A stretch of 8,369 bases of DNA from CAZAKZ01 sp964485695 (GCA_964485695.1 CAZAKZ010000207.1:1-8369); one strand, 5' to 3'; shown: positions 1 to 6,076, numbered from the stretch's first letter. Made by a program: numbers and translations. Notes: a model not told the origin generated them from the letters alone.

Positions 1-1457
1 CGACGATGTACAGGGGGCGGCTCTGGACCATGCGCCAGTATGCCGGGTTCGGCACAGCCGACGAGTCCAATCGCCGCTACAAGTACCTTCTGGAGCAGGG
101 GCAGACAGGGCTTTCCGTCGCATTCGATCTGCCCACGCAGATCGGCTATGACTCCGATCACAAGCTCTGCGTCGGCGAGGTGGGCAAGGTCGGGGTGGCC
201 ATCGACTCGCTACGCGACATGGAAACTCTCTTCGATGGCATACCGCTCGACAAGGTATCCACATCCATGACGATCAATTCGCCGGCGGCCGTGCTGCTGG
301 CCATGTACATTGCGGTCGGAGAGAAGCAGGGGATCTCAAAGGACCGGATGCGCGGCACGATCCAGAACGACATTCTGAAAGAGTACGTGGCGCGCGGCAC
401 CTACATCTTTCCGCCCGAACCCTCGATGCGGCTGATCACCAACATCTTCGAGTACTGCACCGCGGAGGTTCCCAACTGGAACACCATCAGCATCTCCGGC
501 TACCACATCAGGGAAGCCGGTTCCAATGCCGTGCAGGAAGTCGCGTTCACCCTTGCCAACGGCATCGAATACGTGCAGGCCGCCGTTGATGCGGGACTTG
601 ACGTGGACCTCTTCGCGCGCCGCCTGTCTTTCTTCTTCTGCGCCTGCAGCGATCTGTTCGAAGAGGTCGCCAAGTTCAGGGCCGCCAGGAGAGTATGGGC
701 GGGAATCATGAAGAACAGGTTCAAGGCCCGCAATCCGAAATCGATGATGCTGCGCTTCCACACGCAGACGGCCGGTTCCGCCCTGACCGCGCAACAGCCG
801 GACAACAACATCGTCAGAGTTGCCATGCACTCGCTGGCCGCCGTCCTTGGCGGAACACAGAGTCTCCACACCAATTCCCGCGACGAAGCGCTCGCGCTCC
901 CTTCGGAGGATTCGGTGAGAATTGCCCTCAGAACGCAGCAGATCCTGGCCCACGAGTCAGGCGTGGCCGATACGATCGATCCGCTGGCCGGTTCCTACTA
1001 CGTGGAATCGTTGACGGACACGATCGAAGAGAAGGCCCTGGAATACATCGAAAAGATCGACGAAACGGGCGGCATGGTCAGGGCGATCGAGAAGGGCTAC
1101 GTGCAGAGAGAAATCCAGGACGCTGCGTACAGGTATCAGAAGGATATCGAAAACAATGAGAGAGTGATCGTAGGCGTCAACAAGTTCACACGGGAAGAAG
1201 AGCAATCGAGAGAACTTCTGACGGTTGATCCGTCTTTGCAAGACCTGCAGGTGCAGAAGCTGGAGAAGCTGAAGCAGGAGAGGAACGGCGTGGAGGTGGA
1301 GCGGAAGCTCGAGGCCCTGAAATCGGGTGCGGCTCGAGCGGACGTCAACCTGATGCCGCTGATCCTCGATGCCGTGAAGGAATACGCTTCGCTTGGTGAA
1401 ATCTGCAGCGTCCTGCGCGAGGAATTCGGCGAATACCGGGAGTCGGTGGTGATATGA
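1..1457 (+). CDS. mcmA1: Methylmalonyl-CoA mutase large (catalytic) subunit, 5' partial
   Basis: Catalyses the adenosylcobalamin-dependent radical rearrangement of (R)-methylmalonyl-CoA to succinyl-CoA in the cytoplasm. The frame is open to the left edge (first whole codon at base 3, Thr), so the Met at base 6 is internal (TMYRGRLWTMRQYAGFG) and about 77 N-terminal residues are missing by comparison with Propionibacterium MutB. Counting from that Met, the active-site residues recalled for MutB fall at a constant offset of 77: Arg5 (R82), Thr8 (T85), Arg10 (R87), Tyr12 (Y89), Ser37 (S114), Gln120 (Q197), Arg130 (R207), Tyr166-His167 (Y243-H244). Tyr89 and Arg207 equivalents distinguish methylmalonyl-CoA mutase from isobutyryl-CoA mutase, which has Phe and Gln there. 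The protein stops at TGA 1455-1457 without a B12-binding domain, which is supplied by the separate gene at 1627. No internal frameshift is seen. Confidence 0.97.
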   Translation, partial: TMYRGRLWTMRQYAGFGTADESNRRYKYLLEQGQTGLSVAFDLPTQIGYDSDHKLCVGEVGKVGVAIDSLRDMETLFDGIPLDKVSTSMTINSPAAVLLAMYIAVGEKQGISKDRMRGTIQNDILKEYVARGTYIFPPEPSMRLITNIFEYCTAEVPNWNTISISGYHIREAGSNAVQEVAFTLANGIEYVQAAVDAGLDVDLFARRLSFFFCACSDLFEEVAKFRAARRVWAGIMKNRFKARNPKSMMLRFHTQTAGSALTAQQPDNNIVRVAMHSLAAVLGGTQSLHTNSRDEALALPSEDSVRIALRTQQILAHESGVADTIDPLAGSYYVESLTDTIEEKALEYIEKIDETGGMVRAIEKGYVQREIQDAAYRYQKDIENNERVIVGVNKFTREEEQSRELLTVDPSLQDLQVQKLEKLKQERNGVEVERKLEALKSGAARADVNLMPLILDAVKEYASLGEICSVLREEFGEYRESVVI

Positions 1458-1539
1458 GGTGTGGGTTGCGAAGAGAGGGAACAGTCGAGGTTCTCACAGA
1501 ACTGGCGGAGGCGGGGGAGACGGTTGACGACTAGGGACG

Positions 1540-1602
1540 ACGATTACGGTTTGCGATGAGACCGGCTCCCAATCGTCCACCCTTATCGTCGCCCGTAATC
1601 GT
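1540..1602 (+). repeat. Imperfect inverted repeat / mRNA hairpin between mcmA1 and mcmA2
   Basis: ACGATTACGG (1540-1549) is the exact reverse complement of CCGTAATCGT (1593-1602). Inside it, after a 3x3 internal loop, 1553-1560 can pair with 1582-1589 (eight pairs, two of them G-U), leaving a 21-base loop. As RNA this would be an 18-pair two-part stem ending 13 bases before the AGGAG of the small-subunit gene. It lacks the U-tract of a terminator. Possible roles are mRNA processing or stability, or tuning of subunit stoichiometry; these are inferences. Confidence 0.6.
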
Positions 1603-1615
1603 TCGCCGGAGGAAC

Positions 1616-1620
1616 AGGAG
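1616..1620 (+). promoter_or_regulatory. Ribosome binding site of mcmA2
   Basis: AGGAG sits six bases before ATG 1627. It fixes the start and shows that the small subunit is initiated independently rather than by read-through from the large subunit. Confidence 0.8.
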
Positions 1621-1626
1621 ATCGGC

Positions 1627-2037
1627 ATGACCGGGAAAAAAGTGCGCATTCTGATCGCGAAACCGGGGCTGGATGGACATGACCGAGGCGCGAAGTACGT
1701 TGCGCGTGCGCTCAGGGATTCGGGCTACGAGGTCATATACACCGGAATTCGCCAGACTCCCGAAGCCATTGTCAAGACGGCGATTCAGGAGGACGTCGGC
1801 TTCGTCGGCTTGAGTGTTCTTTCCGGTGCGCACAGGGAGCTCTTCTCGAGGGTTGTGGAGCTTCTCAATGAGAATGACGCCGGGGATATCATCGTATTCG
1901 GGGGCGGAACCATACCGGCGGACGACATGCCGTTTCTGACGGAGAAGGGGGTACGGGCCGTCTTCACGCCGGGAACGCACACGGAAGATATCATCGATTT
2001 CATCGAGTCCTGTCAGGCGCCGGCCGGTAGCTCATGA
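1627..2037 (+). CDS. mcmA2: Methylmalonyl-CoA mutase small subunit, cobalamin-binding domain
   Basis: A 136-residue stand-alone B12-binding Rossmann-like domain that binds adenosylcobalamin base-off/His-on and completes the active site of the large subunit encoded upstream. The signature is clear: D16-x-H18-x-x-G21 (GLDGHDRG), where His18 is the lower axial cobalt ligand; S63-x-L65 in LSVLSG, which contacts the nucleotide tail; and the glycine-rich G92-G94 loop (FGGGTIP). Length matches the usual 130-145 residues of split small subunits. The start ATG has AGGAG six bases upstream. Its stop overlaps the start of the GTPase gene (ATGA at 2034-2037), so the two are probably translationally coupled. 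Related domains occur in isobutyryl-CoA and other acyl-CoA mutases; the partner large subunit indicates the methylmalonyl type. Confidence 0.96.
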   Translation: MTGKKVRILIAKPGLDGHDRGAKYVARALRDSGYEVIYTGIRQTPEAIVKTAIQEDVGFVGLSVLSGAHRELFSRVVELLNENDAGDIIVFGGGTIPADDMPFLTEKGVRAVFTPGTHTEDIIDFIESCQAPAGSS

Positions 2038-2981
2038 GCACTGTTGACGGGGTCTTTTCCGGAAACGCGAGAGCGCTTGCCCGGGCAATTACCGTGGTCG
2101 AGGACGGCGGTCGCGAGCGGGACGACCTGATACGGAGTCTTCGCGGGCGGACGGGGAACGCAATTCTTGTCGGGGTTACGGGGCCGCCCGGGTCGGGAAA
2201 GAGCACGCTGGTCGACAGACTTATCGAGAGAGAGCTCCGGCAAAACCGCGAAGTAGCGGTGCTTGCCGTCGATCCAACTTCCCCCTTCTCGGGCGGGGCG
2301 CTTCTTGGGGACCGGCTTCGGATGCAGGAACACGCGGAGAACCCGCGGGTGTTCATTCGGTCCATGGCGTCTCGCGGACACCTGGGAGGAATCTCGTCGG
2401 CAACGGGAGACGCGATCAAGGTTCTGGATGCCGCCGGCTACGACACCGTCATGATCGAAACCACCGGCGTCGGGCAAACGGAGATCGAGATCGTCAAGTT
2501 CGCGGACATTGTCCTGCTCGTCCTTGTGCCGGGCATGGGTGACGAGATCCAGGCGATGAAAGCCGGAGTCATGGAAATCGCCGACATATTTGTGGTCAAC
2601 AAGAAAGATCTGGATGGTGCGGAGAGACTCAAGACGGAGATTGGTTTTGTGCTCGGTATGAAGCCGCAAAATGGGGGTCGGGAAGAGAACCCCGTGCTGA
2701 TGGTTTCCGGCACGAGGGACGAAGGCATCGACGAGCTGGCGCGGGAGATTTCAGGGTTTCTCACTCGGGCGGACAAGTCAGGGCTTCTGGTTCGCAAGAG
2801 AAAGGACCGTATCGCCCAGGAATTGCGGAACACGGTAATGGACCGTGTGCATGAATACGTGGAGGAGAAAGCCGTGCTCTCGCAAAAGCTCGCGGAATGG
2901 ACGGAGCGCGTGTACGAAGGGCAAACGGACGCCTCCACTCTTGTAGAATCGGAACTGAGCGATCTATTTCGCAGACAATGA
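2034..2981 (+). CDS. meaB: Methylmalonyl-CoA mutase-associated GTPase MeaB (ArgK family)
   Basis: A G3E-family P-loop GTPase that binds methylmalonyl-CoA mutase, gates cofactor loading and helps eject inactivated cobalamin. The family was long misannotated as a lysine/arginine/ornithine transport ATPase (ArgK). The 315-residue length is typical. Visible motifs are Walker A GPPGSGKST (residues 50-58), the switch I/metal segment AVDPTSPFSGGALLGDR (about 78-94), ETTGVGQTE (142-150) around the Walker B/switch II region, and the guanine-specificity motif NKKD (189-192). A C-terminal helical region (about 255-315) corresponds to the dimerisation arm. Its ATG shares four bases with the mcmA2 stop and has only a weak ribosome binding site (GGTAG), consistent with translational coupling. 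Its position directly after the mutase subunits supports the mutase-chaperone role over any transport role. Confidence 0.95.
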   Translation: MSTVDGVFSGNARALARAITVVEDGGRERDDLIRSLRGRTGNAILVGVTGPPGSGKSTLVDRLIERELRQNREVAVLAVDPTSPFSGGALLGDRLRMQEHAENPRVFIRSMASRGHLGGISSATGDAIKVLDAAGYDTVMIETTGVGQTEIEIVKFADIVLLVLVPGMGDEIQAMKAGVMEIADIFVVNKKDLDGAERLKTEIGFVLGMKPQNGGREENPVLMVSGTRDEGIDELAREISGFLTRADKSGLLVRKRKDRIAQELRNTVMDRVHEYVEEKAVLSQKLAEWTERVYEGQTDASTLVESELSDLFRRQ

Positions 2982-2994
2982 CGGGAGTTGCTTC

Positions 2995-3399
2995 ATGATA
3001 GAGAAAATCCACCACATCGGAATTGCCGTCTCGTCTCTCGACGAACGAATCCCTTTCTACCGGGATATGCTGGGGCTCGAGATGAAGGGTACGGAGGTAA
3101 TTGCGGAACAGAAGGTGAGAACGGCGATGTTCGAGACGGCTGGCGTGAATGTCGAGCTCCTGGAGCCAACGTCGGAGGAAAGCCCGATCGCCAGGTTCAT
3201 CGAGAAGAGAGGAGAAGGCATTCACCACATTGCCTATCAGACAGGGGACATCGTTCAGAGTATCGCGTCCTTGAAGGACAAGGGGATCCGGATGATCGAC
3301 GAAGTGCCGCGGCACGGCGTGCACGGAACGAGCATCGCCTTTCTTCACCCGAAAGCAACCGGTGGGGTTTTGACAGAGCTGACGGAACTGCCGCGGTAA
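2995..3399 (+). CDS. mce: Methylmalonyl-CoA epimerase
   Basis: A vicinal-oxygen-chelate (glyoxalase-fold) metalloenzyme that epimerises (S)- and (R)-methylmalonyl-CoA, linking biotin-dependent propionyl-CoA carboxylation with the mutase. The 134 residues contain the two expected beta-alpha-beta-beta-beta modules. Likely metal ligands are His7 (IHHIGIAV), Glu54 (NVELLEP), His77 or His78 (GIHHIAYQ) and Glu128 (VLTELTE), in the spacing of characterised epimerases. The segment ESPIARFIEKRGEGIHHIA is highly typical of the family. GGGAG (2983-2987) lies seven bases before the ATG, and the gene begins 13 bases after meaB. It is the last gene of the B12 module in this window. Confidence 0.95.
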   Translation: MIEKIHHIGIAVSSLDERIPFYRDMLGLEMKGTEVIAEQKVRTAMFETAGVNVELLEPTSEESPIARFIEKRGEGIHHIAYQTGDIVQSIASLKDKGIRMIDEVPRHGVHGTSIAFLHPKATGGVLTELTELPR

Positions 3400-3462
3400 G
3401 AGGAGAAGACCAAATGCTGCCGCCTTCGCCTCGCCGAGAAGCTGGCGGGACAAGAGGGGCGG

Positions 3463-3477
3463 GGATTCCCTGAATCC
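3463..3477 (+). repeat. Short perfect hairpin after mce
   Basis: GGATTC-CCT-GAATCC forms a six-pair stem with a three-base loop. The stop codon of the 19-codon ORF (TGA 3471-3473) lies in its loop and 3' arm. An imperfect stem CCGCC/GGCGG (3420-3424/3444-3448) precedes it. With no following T-tract it is not a canonical intrinsic terminator, though it could end or stabilise the upstream transcript. Confidence 0.4.
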
Positions 3478-3640
3478 GTCCAGCCTGGAATTCCACCCAC
3501 TTTCTTCGCTTGTACCCGCGTTCTTCCCAGGCTCTTTACAGGCTTGATCATCCCAGAGCCGTATGATACTGTCTCCGCTTCCGCTTCCATGGATTGGTCG
3601 GCAATTCGCCCAAAGAACACCCTCCAAGGCGCTTGACGAA

Positions 3641-3660
3641 TGCCCCGGAACTGTGGGGCA
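3641..3660 (+). repeat. Perfect hairpin in the leader of korD
   Basis: TGCCCC (3641-3646) is the exact reverse complement of GGGGCA (3655-3660), with an eight-base loop. It ends 15 bases before the preferred korD ATG and just before its AAGGT ribosome binding site. It overlaps the alternative in-frame ATG at 3640, which argues for leader rather than coding sequence. It could modulate translation initiation; there is no direct evidence of function. Confidence 0.4.
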
Positions 3661-3675
3661 AAGGTAAGAGAGAGC

Positions 3676-4008
3676 ATGAAACACTGGCGCATGCCGCTTG
3701 ACGCCAATGGGCAGGAAGTCGTAGTCGGCAAGGTCAATATTCTGGACCACAGGTGCAAGGGCTGCAAGTACTGCATCGAGTTCTGCCCGAAGGACATTCT
3801 CGAGGAGTCAACGGACTTCAACGAAAAGGGGTACTACCCTCCGAGGGTCAAGGAGGAGGGCAAATGCGTGAACTGCGATTTCTGCGAAACCATATGCCCC
3901 GAGTTCGCAATCTACTGCACGGAAGAGGAACGCAGGAAGCTGAGACCGGACGACGTCATCCCGGATGCGGAACCCACCAGGCGAAGAAGGAGGCGTCGTG
4001 GAAGATAG
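3676..4008 (+). CDS. korD: 2-oxoacid:ferredoxin oxidoreductase delta (ferredoxin) subunit
   Basis: A 110-residue 2x[4Fe-4S] ferredoxin that carries electrons from the TPP-bound intermediate in the beta subunit to external ferredoxin. Two full cluster motifs are present: C27, C30, C33, C37 (CKGCKYCIEFCP) and C64, C67, C70, C74 (CVNCDFCETICP). The segment between them (TDFNEKGYYPPRV) is typical of Kor/Vor delta subunits. I chose ATG 3676 (MKHWRMPLD) because AAGGT lies upstream; an in-frame ATG at 3640 would add 12 residues that overlap a hairpin and look non-homologous. The C-terminus is odd: seven consecutive arginines followed by Gly-Arg (residues 102-110). That stretch contains the ribosome binding site of korA, whose GTG start overlaps this gene by 11 bases. 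Substrate is inferred from the neighbours, and a 2-oxoisovalerate-type enzyme is possible. Confidence 0.9.
   Translation: MKHWRMPLDANGQEVVVGKVNILDHRCKGCKYCIEFCPKDILEESTDFNEKGYYPPRVKEEGKCVNCDFCETICPEFAIYCTEEERRKLRPDDVIPDAEPTRRRRRRRGR
3987..3993 (+). promoter_or_regulatory. Ribosome binding site of korA inside the korD coding region
   Basis: AAGGAGG lies within the arginine codons of korD and four bases before GTG 3998. This decides the korA start: the upstream in-frame ATG at 3965 has no such site and would overlap korD by 44 bases, and the ATG at 4035 would remove a family-typical N-terminus. The spacer is slightly short. Confidence 0.75.
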
Positions 4009-5152
4009 AGCGGTACTCACCGGCACACACTTCATGAATGGGGACGATGCCTGCGCCGAAGGCGGAATGGCGGCCGGCTGCACCTTCTTCGCGGGATACC
4101 CGATCACTCCGGCAACGGAAGTCGCGGAGCGCATGGCCAAACGGCTCCCGCAGGTCAATGGCGTGTACATTCAGATGGAGGATGAGATTGCCTCCGTGGC
4201 GGCGCTCGCGGGCGCTTCGAGCGCGGGGGCGCGGGCAATGACCTCGACGTCGGGCCCCGGCTTCTCGTTGATGATGGAGAACATCGGCCTGGCCGCTATG
4301 CTCGAGACGCCGCTCGTCATCGTGAATATCATGCGGGGAGGCCCCTCGACGGGCTTGCCGACACTCGTGGGACAGGGGGATGTCATGCAGGCGCGCTGGG
4401 GCTCTCACGGCGACTACGAGATTATCGCTCTTTCCCCCGAATCACCCCAGGAATCCTTCGAACTGACCGTCGACGCGTTCAACCTGGCGGATACGTACAG
4501 AGTTCCCGTCATAATCCTGAGCGATGAGATCGTGGGACACATGATGGAAAAGGTGACCATCCCCGAGAAGGAAGCGATCGAGATACTTCCGCGCAAGCCC
4601 TTGCCGGAAAAGGAGGGTTTCATACCGTACTTACCCGCGGAGGCCGATGTTCCTCCCATGGTTTTCGCGGGCGAAGGCTATGGCCTCCACGCTACCGGCC
4701 TGACGCACGATGAATACGGCTACCCGCTGATCAAACCTGAGGCGCAAGAGCGCCTTGTACAACGGCTGGTCCGAAAGATCCGGGACAATGCGGACAAGAT
4801 TGTCCGAACCGAGGAGCTCTATCTCGACGATGCGGAGGTCGTTGTCGTCTCGTACGGGTGTTCGGCCCGTACTTCGAGGGAAGTGGTGGAGGCCGCGCGC
4901 AAAGCCGGTCTCAAGGTGGGACTGCTCCGCCTCATTACCATATGGCCTTTCGCGGAAACGCAGATTCGTGCGCTGGCTGCACAGGAGAGAGTGAAGGCCT
5001 TTGTTGTGGCGGAGATCAACTGCGGTCAGATTGCCTACGAAGTGGAACGTTGCGCGGGAGACAAGGCCGACACGGTGTTGGCCGGTTTCATGGGCGGGCG
5101 TATCTTCACTCCCGGTGAACTCTACAGGATTGTTGAGGAGACCTGCCAGTGA
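3998..5152 (+). CDS. korA: 2-oxoacid (2-oxoglutarate):ferredoxin oxidoreductase alpha subunit
   Basis: The alpha subunit of a four-subunit TPP enzyme that reversibly converts a 2-oxoacid plus CoA to acyl-CoA, CO2 and reduced ferredoxin. From GTG 3998 the protein has 384 residues, usual for KorA. The N-terminal pyrimidine-binding-type domain shows GDDACAEGGMAAGC (about 15-28), AGYPITPAT (32-40), TSGPGFSLM (84-92) and RGGPSTGLPT (113-122). The C-terminal part holds SYGCSAR (285-291) and LITIWPF (312-318), characteristic of the CoA-binding/transketolase C-terminal domain. It overlaps korD by 11 bases and korB by 4 (GTGA). The gene order delta-alpha-beta-gamma is that of korDABC operons. 2-Oxoglutarate is favoured because the product succinyl-CoA is shared with the adjacent mutase pathway, but sequence alone does not exclude a branched-chain 2-oxoacid. 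Confidence 0.93.
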   Translation: MEDRAVLTGTHFMNGDDACAEGGMAAGCTFFAGYPITPATEVAERMAKRLPQVNGVYIQMEDEIASVAALAGASSAGARAMTSTSGPGFSLMMENIGLAAMLETPLVIVNIMRGGPSTGLPTLVGQGDVMQARWGSHGDYEIIALSPESPQESFELTVDAFNLADTYRVPVIILSDEIVGHMMEKVTIPEKEAIEILPRKPLPEKEGFIPYLPAEADVPPMVFAGEGYGLHATGLTHDEYGYPLIKPEAQERLVQRLVRKIRDNADKIVRTEELYLDDAEVVVVSYGCSARTSREVVEAARKAGLKVGLLRLITIWPFAETQIRALAAQERVKAFVVAEINCGQIAYEVERCAGDKADTVLAGFMGGRIFTPGELYRIVEETCQ

Positions 5153-6075
5153 AACAGCGACTCATAGATGCTCCGCCGACCACCGAGAAAGTCGGCTGGC
5201 AGAAGGGACATGGCGAGCACCCACTTGACGTTTACCTCAAGGAGGGCAGAATCCCTCACATCTGGTGTGTCGGGTGCGGTATCGGGATTGCCTTCACGGC
5301 CTTTATCAAGGCGCTTCAGAAGGCGGAGTGCGACACGAAGAAGACCGTCGTGGTGTCGGGAATCGGCTGTACCGGTCGAGTTGCCGGCTACCTCAACATG
5401 GACACCTACCACACTACGCACGGGCGCCCGATTCCATTCGCAACGGGGTTGAAGCTCGCGAATCCCGAGCTCAACGTAGTTGTTTTCAGCGGCGACGGCG
5501 ATCTCTTTGCCATCGGCGGCAACCACATAATCCACGCCGCCCGCAGGAACGTGGACATCACCGTGGTATGCGTCAACAACTTCAACTACGGCATGACCGG
5601 CGGGCAGGGCGGACCGACCACGCCACTCGAGGCCAGGACGACCACTACGCCTTACGGTTGCGCGGAACACCCATTCAACCTGATCCACGTGGCCAAGGCG
5701 TGCGGGGCAACATATGTCGCACGCTGGACAACGCTGCACACCCATGAAATGAGGGATTCCATGGTTGCGGCGATCAAGAAACGAGGGTTCGGCTTCGTCG
5801 AAGTGGTTTCTCCGTGCCCCACCGGCTATCTTCGCCGCAACAAGCTCGGGACACCTCTGGACATCATGCGCTACTACCGCGACAACTCGTACGTTACGGA
5901 CGAGCTCGATCCCGAGGAGACCGCGCTCCCGTTCAGTCCGAGGATTGCTGTTGGTGAATTCGTCGACATCGAGAAGCCCTGCTTCCTCGACATGTACAAC
6001 GAGGGCATCGTAGCCAAGGCGCAGCAACCGCCGAAACCGAAGAAGAAGCCGGAAGAAGGCGGCAAGAAAGAGTAG
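5149..6075 (+). CDS. korB: 2-oxoacid (2-oxoglutarate):ferredoxin oxidoreductase beta subunit, TPP-binding
   Basis: The TPP-diphosphate and Mg-binding subunit, which also carries a [4Fe-4S] cluster in this family. Starting at GTG 5149 (GAGGAG at 5135-5140, eight-base spacer, GTGA overlap with korA) it has 308 residues. Evidence: CVGCG at 40-44 (C40, C43) and GIGCTGR at 71-77 (C74), probable cluster ligands; HGR 91-93; the TPP motif GDGD (115-118) continuing to NNFNYGMTGGQ (143-153); and SPCPTG (221-226). The usual fold ends near residue 285. The last 18 residues (291-308) form a Pro/Lys/Glu-rich tail, probably disordered, that I do not associate with the family. Only one base separates its stop from korC. 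Confidence 0.95.
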   Translation: MKQRLIDAPPTTEKVGWQKGHGEHPLDVYLKEGRIPHIWCVGCGIGIAFTAFIKALQKAECDTKKTVVVSGIGCTGRVAGYLNMDTYHTTHGRPIPFATGLKLANPELNVVVFSGDGDLFAIGGNHIIHAARRNVDITVVCVNNFNYGMTGGQGGPTTPLEARTTTTPYGCAEHPFNLIHVAKACGATYVARWTTLHTHEMRDSMVAAIKKRGFGFVEVVSPCPTGYLRRNKLGTPLDIMRYYRDNSYVTDELDPEETALPFSPRIAVGEFVDIEKPCFLDMYNEGIVAKAQQPPKPKKKPEEGGKKE

Positions 6076-6076
6076 C

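Larger units (their letters stand above)
1458..1626 (+). other. Intergenic region between the two mutase subunits
   Basis: This 169-base gap is unusually long for two subunits of one enzyme in an otherwise compact operon. It contains a long imperfect inverted repeat (1540-1602) and three degenerate 13-base direct repeats (1572-1610), and ends in the ribosome binding site of the small subunit. A 26-codon ORF starts in ATGA overlap with the large-subunit stop (1454-1534) but has no recognisable family and no strong ribosome binding site. I see no T-run after the hairpin, so it does not look like an intrinsic terminator. Confidence 0.8.
3400..3675 (+). other. Intergenic region between the mutase and oxidoreductase modules
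   Basis: This 276-base stretch has no recognisable gene. In order it holds AGGAG plus a 19-codon ORF (3414-3473), a 6-pair hairpin with a 3-base loop (3463-3477), the palindrome GGAATTCC (3487-3494), a pyrimidine-rich run (42 of 60 bases at 3481-3540), the inverted repeat GGCTCT/AGAGCC (3530-3535/3555-3560), and a perfect 6-pair hairpin (3641-3660) just before korD. None of the hairpins is followed by a T-run. TATGAT at about 3562 resembles a -10 box but lacks a well-spaced -35, so I do not call a promoter. A promoter for the kor operon is nonetheless most likely to lie here. Confidence 0.7.

Noticed and set aside
1458..1626. Cobalamin riboswitch between the mutase genes
   Set aside because: The gap has a hairpin but I could not find a B12-box-like conserved core, and at 169 bases with the ribosome binding site included it is short for this class. 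A covariance-model search would settle it.
3420..3477. Intrinsic terminator after mce
   Set aside because: Two small stems are present but neither is followed by a run of T.
3536..3570. Sigma-70-like promoter (TTTACA ... TATGAT, or TTGATC ... GATACT)
   Set aside because: Spacers are about 21 and 15 bases, and the second pair matches only four of six positions in each box. This is too weak to call, though a promoter in this gap is expected.
3640..3675. Upstream ATG for korD adding 12 residues
   Set aside because: The extension overlaps a perfect hairpin, lacks a good ribosome binding site, and the protein from ATG 3676 already has a family-like N-terminus.
2761..3821. Long minus-strand open frames spanning meaB end, mce and the gap to korD
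   Set aside because: They cross two confident + strand genes and have no family resemblance. The portion over the gap alone is too short to support a gene, though the gap's pyrimidine bias is noted as a finding.
3965..3997. Upstream ATG for korA
   Set aside because: It would overlap korD by 44 bases with no ribosome binding site, while GTG 3998 has AAGGAGG just upstream and gives the expected length.
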